A DNA stretch of 64,000 nucleotides from the NCBI GenBank assembly GCA_900766045.1, contig CAAFTW010000076.1:13842-77841 (forward strand), read 5' to 3'. Below the pieces are notes generated by a model that was not told where the DNA came from, did no database searches, and saw only the letters and a list, made by a program, of their open reading frames with translations. The position numbers and the translations under genes were made by a program. Origin of the DNA: Clostridia bacterium (GTDB lineage: Bacteria; Bacillota; Clostridia; Peptostreptococcales; Anaerovoracaceae). Positions 45,847 to 58,182 of this stretch are shown here, one piece after another; the first letter of the stretch is position 1; each line of letters starts with the position of its first letter.

Positions 45847-48351
45847 ATGATCAAAACACTGACCAACATCCTGAAGCAGGACAAAGAACGCTTTCAGGTC
45901 CCGAAGAAAGTCCAGGATATCATTCCCGTCAGCACAATATGGCCTGACGGGATTTTTCTTTCCGGGAAAAACAAGTATTCCATGACCTACAAGTTCGAGG
46001 ATATCAACTATGCGGTGGCCTCCCGGGAGGACAAGGAAGCCATGTTTTTGGAATACTCGGAGCTTCTGAACGCACTGGACAGCGGAAGCACCACCAAGAT
46101 CACCATCAACAACCGCAGGCTGAACCGGACGGATTTTGAGAAACAGATCCTGATCGACATGAAAGATGACGGACTCAACGAATACCGTGAGGAATACAAC
46201 GAGATGCTCATGGAGAAGGCCACCGGCTCCAACGCCATTGTCCAGGACAAGTACGTCACGATATCCGTAAACAAAAAATGCATTGAGGATGCCCGGGTGT
46301 ACTTTGCCCGTGTAGGCGCAGATCTCATCGCCCACTTCAGCCGGCTGGGCTCCGTCTGCACGGAAATGGACGCGGCATCACGTCTCCGGATCATTCACGA
46401 CTTCATGCGAACCGGCGAGGAGACTAGCTTTCAGTTCGACATGAAGGACCATATGAGAAAAGGCCACAGTTTCAAAGATTATATCTGTCCGGACGATTAC
46501 GAGAACCACTCCGACTATTTCAAAGTCGGTGACCGCTACGGCCGTGTGATCCTGCTCCGGGACTACGCTTCATATATCAAGGACAGCATGGTGGCGGAGA
46601 TCACAGATATCAACCGCAGCATGATGCTGAGCATCGACGTGATCCCGGTGCCTACAGACGAGGCGGTGAAGGAAGTGGAACAACGGCTACTTGGTGTGGA
46701 GACGAATATCACCAACTGGCAGAGAAAGCAGAACATGAACAACAACTTCTCCGCAGTCGTTCCCTACGACATGGAGCAGCAGAGGAAGGAATCCAAGGAA
46801 TTTCTGGATGATCTCACCACCAGGGACCAGCGCATGATGTTTGCAGTGATCACGGTTGTGCACACCGCGGACAGCAAAAAGCAGCTGGACAATGACTCGG
46901 AGGAGATCATGACCATCGCCAGAAAACATCTCTGTCAGATGGCGGTTCTGAAGTTCCAGCAGCTTCCGGGACTTCAGACTGCTCTGCCCTTCGGGGTCCG
47001 GAAGATCGACGCTTTCCGCACTCTGACGACAGAGTCACTTGCGGTTTTCATGCCGTTCCGTGTTCAGGAAGTCTATGACAAAAACGGAATCTACTATGGC
47101 CAGAACGTCATCAGCAAGAACATGATGATCGCAGACAGGAGAAAGCTGCTGAACGGCAATTCCTTTATTCTGGGAGTCTCCGGATCCGGAAAGTCTTTCA
47201 CTGCCAAGAACGAGATCACCAATCTCATTTTGTCCACCGACGCAGACATTATCGTGGTGGACCCGGAGCGTGAGTACGCGCCTCTCATCAAGGCACTGGG
47301 CGGTTCCGTCATTGAGATCTCCGCCACTTCCCCGAACCACATCAACGCCATGGACATGAGCAGCAATTACGGGGAAACAGACCCGATCATCGAAAAGTCC
47401 CAGTTTCTTCAGTCTCTCTGCGAGCAGATCATCGCCGGGCATAAGTTCGCCAAAGGACAGCAGTCCATCATCGACCGCTGCACGGAAAACGTCTACCGCT
47501 ACTACAAGCAGGGAAACTATATGGGAACGCCTCCGACCCTTGCGGACTTCCGGGATGAACTGCTGAAGCAGAAAGAACCGGAAGCGCAATCCCTTGCACT
47601 GGAACTGGAGCTTTTTACAAGAGGATCCCTCAACACCTTCGCCAGGCAGACCAACGTGGATACTTCAAACCGCCTGATCTGCTACGACATTCTGGAACTG
47701 GGAGAACAGCTCCGTGCCATCGGAATGCTGGTGATTCTGGATTCCATCCTGAACCGCATTACGGAAAACCGGCAGAAAGGAAAGCAGACCTTCGTGTTCA
47801 TCGACGAGATCTATATTCTCTTCATGCACGAGTATTCCGCCCAGTTTCTGTACAAGCTGTGGAAGCGTGTCCGGAAATACGGCGCCTACTGCACCGGGAT
47901 CACACAGAACGTGCTGGACCTTCTCCAGTCCCACACTGCCCGTACCATGCTGTCCAACTCCGAGTTCATCGTCATGCTGAATCAGGCGGCCACAGACCGG
48001 ATCGAGCTGGCCCGCCTGCTGAACATCTCGGATCTGCAGCTTTCATATATCACCAACGTGGATGCCGGACACGGCCTGATCAAGGTGGGCTCCTCTCTGG
48101 TTCCTTTTGAGAATAAATTCCCGAAAAACACGAAGCTGTATAAGCTGATGACCACCAAGCCGGGAGAAGGACTGGAGGAACCGCGGAAACCTGCACTTGG
48201 TAAATCGTCTGCAGCATCATCTACTGAATCTGACCTGCTTACCGATCAGGAACTCCGCATTCTGGAAAAGATCCGTGAAGTGGCAAAATCCCAGGAAGAG
48301 TTCGATGCTCTGGTGGAAAAATACCTGAAGCCTCTGCGTGAGAAATCGTAG
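45847..48351 (+). CDS. VirB4-type conjugation ATPase
   Basis: 834-residue energy source of the mating pore. Walker A GVSGSGKS at residues 443-450, Walker B TFVFIDEIY, and the VirB4-type sensor GITQNVLDLLQS are present. ATG 45847 lies eight bases after AAGGAG; the adjacent ATG 45841 is too close to it. Conserved downstream motif: AATDRIELARLLNISDLQL. It is followed by a strong terminator at 48381. Confidence 0.94.
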   Translation: MIKTLTNILKQDKERFQVPKKVQDIIPVSTIWPDGIFLSGKNKYSMTYKFEDINYAVASREDKEAMFLEYSELLNALDSGSTTKITINNRRLNRTDFEKQILIDMKDDGLNEYREEYNEMLMEKATGSNAIVQDKYVTISVNKKCIEDARVYFARVGADLIAHFSRLGSVCTEMDAASRLRIIHDFMRTGEETSFQFDMKDHMRKGHSFKDYICPDDYENHSDYFKVGDRYGRVILLRDYASYIKDSMVAEITDINRSMMLSIDVIPVPTDEAVKEVEQRLLGVETNITNWQRKQNMNNNFSAVVPYDMEQQRKESKEFLDDLTTRDQRMMFAVITVVHTADSKKQLDNDSEEIMTIARKHLCQMAVLKFQQLPGLQTALPFGVRKIDAFRTLTTESLAVFMPFRVQEVYDKNGIYYGQNVISKNMMIADRRKLLNGNSFILGVSGSGKSFTAKNEITNLILSTDADIIVVDPEREYAPLIKALGGSVIEISATSPNHINAMDMSSNYGETDPIIEKSQFLQSLCEQIIAGHKFAKGQQSIIDRCTENVYRYYKQGNYMGTPPTLADFRDELLKQKEPEAQSLALELELFTRGSLNTFARQTNVDTSNRLICYDILELGEQLRAIGMLVILDSILNRITENRQKGKQTFVFIDEIYILFMHEYSAQFLYKLWKRVRKYGAYCTGITQNVLDLLQSHTARTMLSNSEFIVMLNQAATDRIELARLLNISDLQLSYITNVDAGHGLIKVGSSLVPFENKFPKNTKLYKLMTTKPGEGLEEPRKPALGKSSAASSTESDLLTDQELRILEKIREVAKSQEEFDALVEKYLKPLREKS

Positions 48352-48380
48352 GAAAAGCCGGGAGGGATCCCCTCCCGTAC

Positions 48381-48415
48381 ATGAGGACCGGTGACTTCGG
48401 TCCTCATATTTTTTT
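48381..48415 (+). terminator. terminator after virB4
   Basis: Perfect 10-base stem ATGAGGACCG (48381-48390) with CGGTCCTCAT (48398-48407), then A and seven T. A second GGGAGGG...CCTCCC hairpin lies just before it. Confidence 0.88.
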
Positions 48416-48432
48416 GAAAGGAGGAGCGATGT

Positions 48433-50070
48433 ATGCCAGAGATAAAGACCCGGAAGGTTCAGAAAGGAACCATCAAGTCACTGGACCGGGCAGCGGTCCT
48501 GACCTGCCGAATGAAAGACGTTCAGACCAGAACAAAAGACCTTGTCGATGATCCCCGTACCCGAAGCAGCAGATCTCCGGATGAGTACGCATCGAACCGG
48601 ATCACGGGTATGGCACAGGATGCCGGAACAGATGCGGTATATATGGCGGAAAGAACAGCCGCATCGACGGCGGGAAAGATCCGCTATTCGGTTAGTCAGG
48701 CTCAGGATGGCGTTCCTGCATCCCCAGTCAGAACCCAAAGTTTCGTCCGGTTCCGCAAAAGACATCTTGCAGAAAAACAGCTAATCACCGGCAGGCAGAG
48801 AAGCCTCCGGAATTATCCCGTCAGCCGTGAGAAAAGCATCCGGAACTTTGCCAACAATCGTCAGCTGGCGAGGACAAAAGGAAAAGAGCGGGCGATCCGT
48901 GAGTTCGCTAAGCAGCGGACCATTGTGGATTCCCGGAAAAGATCCCTGCAGAGTGTCCGTATCACGAAGAGAGCCGCCCGGCGGACCGGAAGAATGGTGC
49001 AAAGAACGGCAAGGAGACTTCGGGATCTGATCCTAAGCGCAAAAGCAATGATCGAAGCCATATCTGCCGGAGGAATCGTCTGCCTTGTGACCGTGCTGGT
49101 CTGCATCCTGTTTGGGGCTGCGTTTTACTTCTTCGGCGATGACAGTTCGGCAAACTACACGCCGGTGAGCCCGGAGGTAGAAGCCTATTCTGCTGTGATT
49201 TCCAAGTATGCCGGCCAATACGGAATCGGTGAGTATACAGAACTGATCAAAGCCGTGATGATGCAAGAGTCCGGCGGTAGAGGCACTGATCCCATGCAGG
49301 CCTCGGAAAGCGGGTACAACAAGAAGTATCCCCACTCTCCGAACAGCATCAAGGACCCGGAATACTCCATCAAGTGCGGTGTTCAGGCACTGGCTGCATC
49401 CCTGAAGGAAGCAAAATGCAAGAACCCCATGGATATGAACCGGATCCGCCTTGCACTTCAGGGGTACAACTACGGCAACGGATATATCTCCTGGGCCATA
49501 GCCCGGGACGGCGGCTACACGGTGGAAAACGCTTCGGATTTCTCGGACATGCAGGCCCAAAAACACGGCTGGAAGTCCTATGGCGATAAGCAGTACCCTG
49601 CCCACGTTCTCCGTTACTATCCGTACGGCAATTACAATTACGGCATCGGCAACGGCAAGATCATCAGCGTTGCTGCCCAGCAGATCGGCAACAGAGGAGG
49701 ACAGAAATTCTGGAGCTGGTACGGTTTCCACGGCCGTGTGGAATGGTGCGCCTGCTTCGTTTCCTGGTGCTCAGACCAGTGCGGATATATCAAGGCCGGG
49801 ATCATGCCGAAGTCTGCCGGAGTTGGCGGAATGATCAGTTTCTACAAAAACAAACATCAGTGGCAGACCAGAAGCTACAAGCCGAGTGCCGGTGATGTGA
49901 TCTTCTTTGACTGGGGCAGCGACGGCAGCCCAGACCACGTGGGACTGGTGGAAAAATGCGACGGCAGAACCGTTTACACCATAGAGGGAAATAGCTCCGA
50001 CACCTGCAGAAGACGCAGCTACCCGGTGGGCGGAAGACAGATCTATGGGTACGGAGTGCCGAAGTATTAA
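48433..50070 (+). CDS. lysozyme-like plus CHAP peptidoglycan hydrolase (VirB1-like)
   Basis: 545-residue cell-wall hydrolase that opens peptidoglycan for the mating channel. A long basic, Arg-rich N-terminal region (1-205) precedes one membrane helix (AGGIVCLVTVLVCILFGAAF). The lysozyme-like domain follows (KAVMMQESGGRGTDPMQASES with the catalytic Glu in QESGG). The C-terminal CHAP domain contains the cysteine WCACFVSWC and the His PDHVGLVE. It starts at ATG after AAAGGAGG. The stop lies inside a 14-base inverted repeat. Confidence 0.9.
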   Translation: MPEIKTRKVQKGTIKSLDRAAVLTCRMKDVQTRTKDLVDDPRTRSSRSPDEYASNRITGMAQDAGTDAVYMAERTAASTAGKIRYSVSQAQDGVPASPVRTQSFVRFRKRHLAEKQLITGRQRSLRNYPVSREKSIRNFANNRQLARTKGKERAIREFAKQRTIVDSRKRSLQSVRITKRAARRTGRMVQRTARRLRDLILSAKAMIEAISAGGIVCLVTVLVCILFGAAFYFFGDDSSANYTPVSPEVEAYSAVISKYAGQYGIGEYTELIKAVMMQESGGRGTDPMQASESGYNKKYPHSPNSIKDPEYSIKCGVQALAASLKEAKCKNPMDMNRIRLALQGYNYGNGYISWAIARDGGYTVENASDFSDMQAQKHGWKSYGDKQYPAHVLRYYPYGNYNYGIGNGKIISVAAQQIGNRGGQKFWSWYGFHGRVEWCACFVSWCSDQCGYIKAGIMPKSAGVGGMISFYKNKHQWQTRSYKPSAGDVIFFDWGSDGSPDHVGLVEKCDGRTVYTIEGNSSDTCRRRSYPVGGRQIYGYGVPKY

Positions 50071-50097
50071 TTGGGCGGAAATACGCCCAATTAATAC
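50064..50097. repeat. 14-base perfect inverted repeat at the end of the hydrolase gene
   Basis: GTATTAATTGGGCG (50064-50077) and CGCCCAATTAATAC (50084-50097), loop GAAATA. It includes the stop codon and lacks a T-run. It could be an mRNA-stabilising hairpin or the scar of a cargo insertion. Confidence 0.6.
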
Positions 50098-50264
50098 TAT
50101 GATTGTGAAAAATGCTACAAAGAATTGGGCTTGTATGGTATACTATTAATGTTCTTTATAGGGTGCGCATTACAACTGAGTCCTTTTTTGATGATTGACT
50201 ATGCTTGAAAAGGGAGTAGAAAACTATAAATAATGGAACAGTAGAACAAACAATAAAGTTGAGA

Positions 50265-50456
50265 ATGAAATCGAACGTTGGATCAACCTTTGAAGATCTG
50301 GCAAGGCGTCTGAGCCTCAGCAACGATATTATCCGCTTATGGATTAAGAAGAGAACCATTCAATACCACAAAATTGAACGTCAGTATAAGAAGTTACGTT
50401 TATCGGAGGTGGACGAATGGGTCGATAGCGAACAAAGTGCAAATACTGATCAATAA
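50265..50456 (+). CDS. small helix-turn-helix protein upstream of hsdM
   Basis: 63 residues with a MerR/excisionase-like helix-turn-helix (LARRLSLSNDIIRLWIKKRTIQYHKI, LRLSEVDEWV). The start is TTG 50259 or ATG 50265, with only a weak ribosome site. It lies 24 bases before hsdM and likely regulates the restriction locus. A TG-extended -10 (TGGTATACT, 50136-50144) lies upstream. Function inferred. Confidence 0.6.
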   Translation: MKSNVGSTFEDLARRLSLSNDIIRLWIKKRTIQYHKIERQYKKLRLSEVDEWVDSEQSANTDQ

Positions 50457-50479
50457 GTCAAATGGAGGAGCAAACTAAA

Positions 50480-52052
50480 ATGGCAACTGACAGCAAGAAG
50501 GAAAGAGAAAGAGAAGAACTGCACCGTGCTATCTGGGCGATTGCGGACGAACTGAGAGGCGCTGTAGACGGATGGGACTTTAAAAACTATGTTCTCGGTA
50601 CGATGTTCTACAGATACATCTCAGAAAATCTGACAGAATATATCAATAAAGGTGAACACGAGGCAGGCAATGCTGACTTTGATTATGCAGCGATGCCTGA
50701 CGAAGACGCAGAGACCGCTCGCGAGGGACTTGTTCAGGAAAAGGGATTCTTCATTCTGCCAAGTGAGCTATTTGCAAATGTGACTGCAAGAGCCAAGGAT
50801 GATGAGAACCTGAATGAAACACTGGAGAGGGTGTTCCGTAATATTGAAGATTCAGCAAAGGGAAGCCCGTCTGAAAAAGACTTTGCAGGCTTGTTTGATG
50901 ACTTTGATGTCAACAGCAACAAGCTTGGCAGCACGGTCGCCAAGAGAAATGAGAGGCTTGTTAAGCTTCTGAATGGAGTCTCTCTGATGAAGCTCGGATC
51001 TGTGCAGAACCATGACATTGACGCTTTTGGTGACGCATATGAATATTTGATGAGCATGTACGCATCAAATGCTGGGAAGTCGGGTGGCGAATTTTTCACG
51101 CCTGCAGATGTATCCATCCTCCTTACTCGACTAGGAACCGTTGGAAAAACGAAGGTCAACAAGGTGTATGACCCAGCATGTGGCAGTGGTTCGCTCCTCC
51201 TCAAGGCGGTAAAAATTTTGGGTAAAGATGGGGTTGTGACTGGCTTTTTCGGACAGGAAATCAATATCACAACATATAATCTTTGCCGCATCAATATGTT
51301 TCTGCATGATATTGATTTCGATAAGTTTGATATTGCCTGTGAGGACACACTTACCAATCCGCAGCACTGGGATGATGAGCCGTTCGAACTGATCGTGTCC
51401 AATCCTCCGTATTCGATCAAATGGGCCGGTGATGATAATCCTATTCTGATTAATGATCCCAGGTACTCACCTGCCGGTGTTCTTGCTCCAAAGAGTAAAG
51501 CAGATATGGCATTTATCATGCACTCACTCTCATGGCTTGCCCCGAACGGAACGGCAGCTATCGTCTGCTTCCCTGGCATTATGTATCGTGGCGGCGCGGA
51601 ACAGAAGATCCGTAAGTATCTGGTAGATAATAACTTTGTGGACTGTATTATCCAGCTTCCGAGCAATTTGTTTTACGGTACGTCTATTGCTACCTGCATC
51701 ATGGTGATGAAGAAAGGAAAAACGGATAATAAGATCCTCTTCCTTGACGCTACGAATGAGTGCGTGAAGGTGACGAATAATAATAAACTGACTTCGGAGA
51801 ATATAGATCATATCGTTGATGCATTTACTAAGCGCGAGGATAAACAGTACTTCTGCCGTCTTGTCTCTTATGATGAGGTCAAAAAGGAAAATTACAACCT
51901 TTCTGTCAGCACCTATGTGGAGCAGGAAGATAAGCGGGAAAAGATCGATATTGTAAAGCTAAATGCTCAGATCAAAGACATTGTGGCTCGTGAACAGGTA
52001 CTCAGGGATGAAATCGACAAAATCGTAGCTGAGATCGAGGAGGGAAATGCAA

Positions 52053-52060
<8 letters not shown>
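50480..52060 (+). CDS. hsdM: type I restriction-modification DNA methyltransferase HsdM
   Basis: 526-residue adenine-N6 methyltransferase subunit. The SAM-binding DPACGSGS lies at 231-238 and the catalytic NPPY at 308-311; GGEFFTPADV is the usual preceding helix. ATG 50480 has GGAGG 10 bases upstream; ATG 50462 is an alternative. It resembles the EcoR124 (type IC) enzymes. The end overlaps hsdS by 8 bases. With HsdS it forms the trimeric methylase, and with HsdR the restriction enzyme. Confidence 0.95.
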
Positions 52061-54002
<1,942 letters not shown>

Positions 54003-54019
54003 GAGAAAGGAAGTTCGCC

Positions 54020-57000
54020 ATGCCATACTTTAATATCGTCGCCGAGACGAATGAAAATACAGTTGTAACAGAGTATGAGCCAGTTAAGCGTAGGTCAGAC
54101 TGTTACCAGAGTGAAGCGGCTCTTGAGAAGGAGTTTATCCGCTTACTCTGTGAGCAGGGATATACCTATCTCCCGATTCATACGGAGGAGGATCTGGTCT
54201 CAAATCTTCGCAAGCAGCTTGAGACGCTGAATAACTACAGCTTTTCAGATAATGAATGGGAAAGATTCTTCGGCGATATTGTAGCTAATAAGAATGAAGG
54301 CATTGTCGAAAAGACAAGAAAGATCCAGGAAGACAATGTGCAAGTGTTGAAGCGCGACGACGGTATGACGAAAAACATCACGCTGATCGACCGGAAAAAC
54401 GTGCATAATAACTCGCTTCAGGTTATCAATCAGTATGTGATTGGTACCGATCAGGGTGCGATGCATGATAACCGTTACGATGTTACAGTTCTGGTAAATG
54501 GCCTTCCTCTCGTTCATATCGAGCTGAAGCGGCGTGGAGTTCCGATCAGAGAGGCGTTCAATCAGATTAACCGCTATCAGAGAGATTCTTTCTGGGCTGG
54601 AAGCGGTCTCTTCGAGTACGTCCAGATATTCGTGATCAGTAATGGAACAAATACGAAATATTATTCTAACAGCACCCGCTTTAACGCCATAAAGGATGCC
54701 TCTTCGGGCAATGTGAAGAAGGAAAAGACTTCTAACAGTTTTGAGTTCACATCCTACTGGGCGGATGCCAATAACAGGCCGATAACAGATCTTGTGGACT
54801 TTGCAAAGACGTTCTTTGCGAAGCATACGATTCTTAATATCCTGACGAAATACTGTATATTCACATCGGAAAATATGCTTATGGTCATGCGTCCTTATCA
54901 GATCACGGCGACAGAGCGTATTATCAATCGGATAGAAATCGCGCATAACTACAAGAAGTATGGAACGGTCGCAGCAGGCGGCTACATCTGGCACACTACA
55001 GGCTCCGGTAAGACTCTTACTTCTTTTAAGACGGCGCGTCTGGCTACGCAGCTTTCCTTCATTGATAAGGTGCTCTTTGTCGTAGACAGAAAAGATCTGG
55101 ACTACCAGACCATGAAAGAGTATGACCGTTTTGAAAAAGGTGCGGCTAACAGCAACAGTTCCACCAAAGTTCTGGAACGTCAGCTGTCTGATTCGAAGTC
55201 GCATATTATAATCACAACGATTCAGAAGCTCTCTACATTCATCAAGAAGAATAAAGACGCAGATGTATACAAGAAGCAGATCGTCATAATCTTTGATGAA
55301 TGCCACAGAAGTCAGTTTGGTGATATGCATGCGGCAATTGTTAAATACTTCCAGAAGTACTATATGTTCGGATTTACCGGGACACCGATTTTTCCGGCGA
55401 ATGCAGGCAGTAGTGTGAAGAATGCTCAGTTTGCTACAACTGCCCAGACATTCGGCGACTGCCTGCACACCTATACGATTGTCGATGCAATAAACGATAA
55501 AAACGTTCTTCCGTTCCGCGTTGACTACATCAAAACCATGGATGAGGACGCTGATATCGATGACGAGGAAGTGTGGGATATAGACAGACGTAAAGCTTTT
55601 GAGGCTCCGGAGCGTATCTCTCTTATTGCTCACTATATCCTTGATCATTTTGATCAGAAGACATATCGGGGTGATAAGAGCTATGTGTTCAACACACTGA
55701 CAAATATTGCGGACGTGGCTTCTGCAGACCGTGGGAAGGTAGAGGAGATCAAGCGGAAGCAGCGCATCAGCGGCTTTAACTCAATCTTCGCAGTGGCGTC
55801 TGTTCCGATGGCTAAACTTTATTATGAAGAGTTCAGGAAAATAATGAAGGAAGACCCCACAAAGAGTCTGAAGATCGCTGTTATCTACAGCTATGCGCCT
55901 AACGAGGAAGAAGCCGATGGTATTCTGGAGGAGGAAAATCCTGAAGATACGTCTGCTCTCGATCAGTCTTCCCGTGATTTTCTGGAATCCGCTATTTCCG
56001 ATTACAACAAGATGTTCCATACCGAATATGACACCTCGAGCGATAAGTTCCAGAACTATTATAAGGATGTCTCTCTACGGATGAAGAACAAAGAGCTGGA
56101 CATGCTTATCGTTGTGAATATGTTCCTGACCGGATTTGATGCGACTACGCTTAATACTCTTTGGGTAGACAAGAACCTTAAGATGCATGGTTTGATCCAG
56201 GCCTTCAGCCGGACGAATCGAATCCTAAATAGTATTAAGACCTTTGGAAACATTGTCTGCTTCCGCCCTCTTCAGAAGCGGGTAGATGCTGCGATCTCAC
56301 TCTTTGGTGATAAAAATGCCGGTGGCATTGTTCTTATGCGAAGCTTTAAGGATTATTACTACGGCTATGAGTCAGCAGACGGAAAAGACATGCCTGGCTA
56401 TAAGGACATGATTGAGAAACTCACGACAAAATTCCCGGTTGAAGAGCCTCAGATTATCGGAGAACAGAATCAGAAGGATTTTATCTCACTGTTTGGTGCG
56501 ATCCTCCGTATGCGCAATCTCCTGATTTCGTTCGATGATTTTTCAGGAAAAGAGATCATCACGGAACGTGATCTGCAGGATTACCTCGGCAAATATCAGG
56601 ATCTGCGCGATGAATGGAAGAGAAGACGTGAGAACGGAGAAAGTACAGATATTACGGATGATATTGTCTTCGAGATCGAGCTGGTAAAACAGATCGAGAT
56701 CAACATCGATTACATTCTGATGCTGGTGAAGAAATATCATGATTCTCATTGCGAAGACAAAGAAGTTCTTGTATCTATCCATAAGGCTGTTGATGCAAGC
56801 CCAGAACTTCGGAGCAAGAAGCAGCTGATTGACAATTTCATTTCCGGACTTAATGAAATCGATGATGTCATTAATGAATGGAATGAATTTGTATCAAAGC
56901 AGCGGGAAGTTGATCTTAATACAATCATTAGTGAAGAGAGACTTAAAGCCCAAGAAACTCGTGAGTTCATGGAAAATGCATTCCGTGATGGCGAGGTGAA

Positions 57001-57163
57001 AACGACTGGTACCGATATAGATAAGCTGATGCCGCCGATTTCGAGATTTGGTAACTCAAACCGGGCGGATAAGAAACAGAGCATCATTGATAAGCTGAAG
57101 GCCTTTTTTGAGAAGTACACGGGTATTGGTACTGCTTTCAGGAGCAAGCCAGTGGAAGAGTGA
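54020..57163 (+). CDS. hsdR: type I restriction endonuclease subunit HsdR
   Basis: 1047-residue motor and nuclease, close to the 1038 of EcoR124 HsdR. The nuclease core is Asp154...Glu168-x-Lys170 (DVTVLVNGLPLVHIELKRR). Walker A TGSGKT lies at 327-332 and the DEAD-box-like DECH at 426-429, followed by helicase motifs GFTGTPIF and RTNRI. The start follows AGAGAAAGGAAG, 17 bases after the hsdS stop. The gene is intact, so the locus should restrict as well as methylate. Confidence 0.95.
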   Translation: MPYFNIVAETNENTVVTEYEPVKRRSDCYQSEAALEKEFIRLLCEQGYTYLPIHTEEDLVSNLRKQLETLNNYSFSDNEWERFFGDIVANKNEGIVEKTRKIQEDNVQVLKRDDGMTKNITLIDRKNVHNNSLQVINQYVIGTDQGAMHDNRYDVTVLVNGLPLVHIELKRRGVPIREAFNQINRYQRDSFWAGSGLFEYVQIFVISNGTNTKYYSNSTRFNAIKDASSGNVKKEKTSNSFEFTSYWADANNRPITDLVDFAKTFFAKHTILNILTKYCIFTSENMLMVMRPYQITATERIINRIEIAHNYKKYGTVAAGGYIWHTTGSGKTLTSFKTARLATQLSFIDKVLFVVDRKDLDYQTMKEYDRFEKGAANSNSSTKVLERQLSDSKSHIIITTIQKLSTFIKKNKDADVYKKQIVIIFDECHRSQFGDMHAAIVKYFQKYYMFGFTGTPIFPANAGSSVKNAQFATTAQTFGDCLHTYTIVDAINDKNVLPFRVDYIKTMDEDADIDDEEVWDIDRRKAFEAPERISLIAHYILDHFDQKTYRGDKSYVFNTLTNIADVASADRGKVEEIKRKQRISGFNSIFAVASVPMAKLYYEEFRKIMKEDPTKSLKIAVIYSYAPNEEEADGILEEENPEDTSALDQSSRDFLESAISDYNKMFHTEYDTSSDKFQNYYKDVSLRMKNKELDMLIVVNMFLTGFDATTLNTLWVDKNLKMHGLIQAFSRTNRILNSIKTFGNIVCFRPLQKRVDAAISLFGDKNAGGIVLMRSFKDYYYGYESADGKDMPGYKDMIEKLTTKFPVEEPQIIGEQNQKDFISLFGAILRMRNLLISFDDFSGKEIITERDLQDYLGKYQDLRDEWKRRRENGESTDITDDIVFEIELVKQIEINIDYILMLVKKYHDSHCEDKEVLVSIHKAVDASPELRSKKQLIDNFISGLNEIDDVINEWNEFVSKQREVDLNTIISEERLKAQETREFMENAFRDGEVKTTGTDIDKLMPPISRFGNSNRADKKQSIIDKLKAFFEKYTGIGTAFRSKPVEE

Positions 57164-57185
57164 GCACGTGGGATAAGAAGTAAAT

Positions 57186-57346
57186 ATGTCGGTTTCAAAA
57201 AATGATGAGCTAATGAAACCACTGCTTCTGGCAGTACAGGATGTAGCATTTATAAGATTAATGATGTCACCGTTACGCTGGCACAGCAGTTAAATTTATC
57301 TACCGAAGATATCGCAGAGATGCTTCCTGGCGGAATACCAGGATGA
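57186..57346 (+). pseudogene. remnant of an Mrr-like N-terminal domain
   Basis: From ATG 57186 one frame reads SKNDELMKPLLLAVQD; a frame change near 57240-57250 then gives YKINDVTVTLAQQLNLSTED and IAEMLPGGIPG before a stop. Together these resemble the N-terminal winged domain of Mrr-family restriction proteins (DELMxPLLxxLxDG...L...LT.EE..ELLPSG). The catalytic domain is absent. Confidence 0.5.
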
Positions 57347-57390
57347 TTGAACCTATTGACGATTACATTATCTCACGAGGAGGTAAAAGT

Positions 57391-58182
57391 ATGAATGGAT
57401 TGACACTAGAGCAGGAAGCAGCCCTTGCTTTAGCGTGGATGAATCAGAATGAAGGCACGAAGAGTTTCACAGACCTTGGGATTTCAGAGGCATTCATTGC
57501 CTTAAAAAATCAAGAGATGATTGAGATGCACACAGACTGGGGGCATACCCTTGTTATGTTCCAATCGATGCTCCCAGCAGGTTCGGAACACTACAATAAT
57601 GCACGAAAATCCAGGAGACGGTTTAAAGCAGTAAGTGATGAAGCTGATTGCTTGATGTTGTATCTCGCTACGCAGGATGCAGAGAAAAGGAAGTCCGAAG
57701 GTGGACCTGTATTCGTGTCATCTGATTTTGACAAGGATACGTACTATGCAGAACTTTCACGGTGTGGCCTGCTGAATGTGAAGTGGGCAGATGATTTGCC
57801 ATATACGGTCATGGTTACAGACGAGGGGCGTATATACGCCAATGGATGGTTCCAAGAACAAATGGATGAGATAAACCAGAGTATACATTTTGCACCAGTC
57901 ATAAATAACAACGTTTCTGCAGCGGCAAATGCGGAAGCAGAGATTAGGGATGTGACCATAGGGGCAACCGTGGGGGCGCTTCTCGACCTCGATATAGAGC
58001 AAAATTTGAAGGACGATGCTCAAGAGGCTGTAATGCAGCTTGAAAAAGCGGCGAAAGACAAAAACAAGACGAAGTTTGCTGAAAAGCTAGAGAAGGTGGC
58101 ATCTATCGCCAAGAGTTCAGCGGAAATCGCAAGCATCGTACTTCCCTTTGTACAGACGGCCATTAAGTCCCTTATGGGTTAG
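57391..58182 (+). CDS. unknown protein adjacent to the type I R-M locus
   Basis: 263 residues; ATG 57391 follows GAGGAGG (an upstream in-frame ATG at 57343 has no site). I do not recognise it. The first 165 residues look globular and helical with a winged-helix-like segment (YYAELSRCGLLNVKWADDLPYTVMVTDEGRIYANG). After an Asn/Ala-rich turn comes an acidic helical region (IEQNLKDDAQEAVMQLEKAAK). It ends in a hydrophobic helix (ASIVLPFVQTAIKSLMG). Such a C-terminal membrane-active tail and its place beside hsdR suggest a defence role, but this is only an inference. Confidence 0.7.
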   Translation: MNGLTLEQEAALALAWMNQNEGTKSFTDLGISEAFIALKNQEMIEMHTDWGHTLVMFQSMLPAGSEHYNNARKSRRRFKAVSDEADCLMLYLATQDAEKRKSEGGPVFVSSDFDKDTYYAELSRCGLLNVKWADDLPYTVMVTDEGRIYANGWFQEQMDEINQSIHFAPVINNNVSAAANAEAEIRDVTIGATVGALLDLDIEQNLKDDAQEAVMQLEKAAKDKNKTKFAEKLEKVASIAKSSAEIASIVLPFVQTAIKSLMG

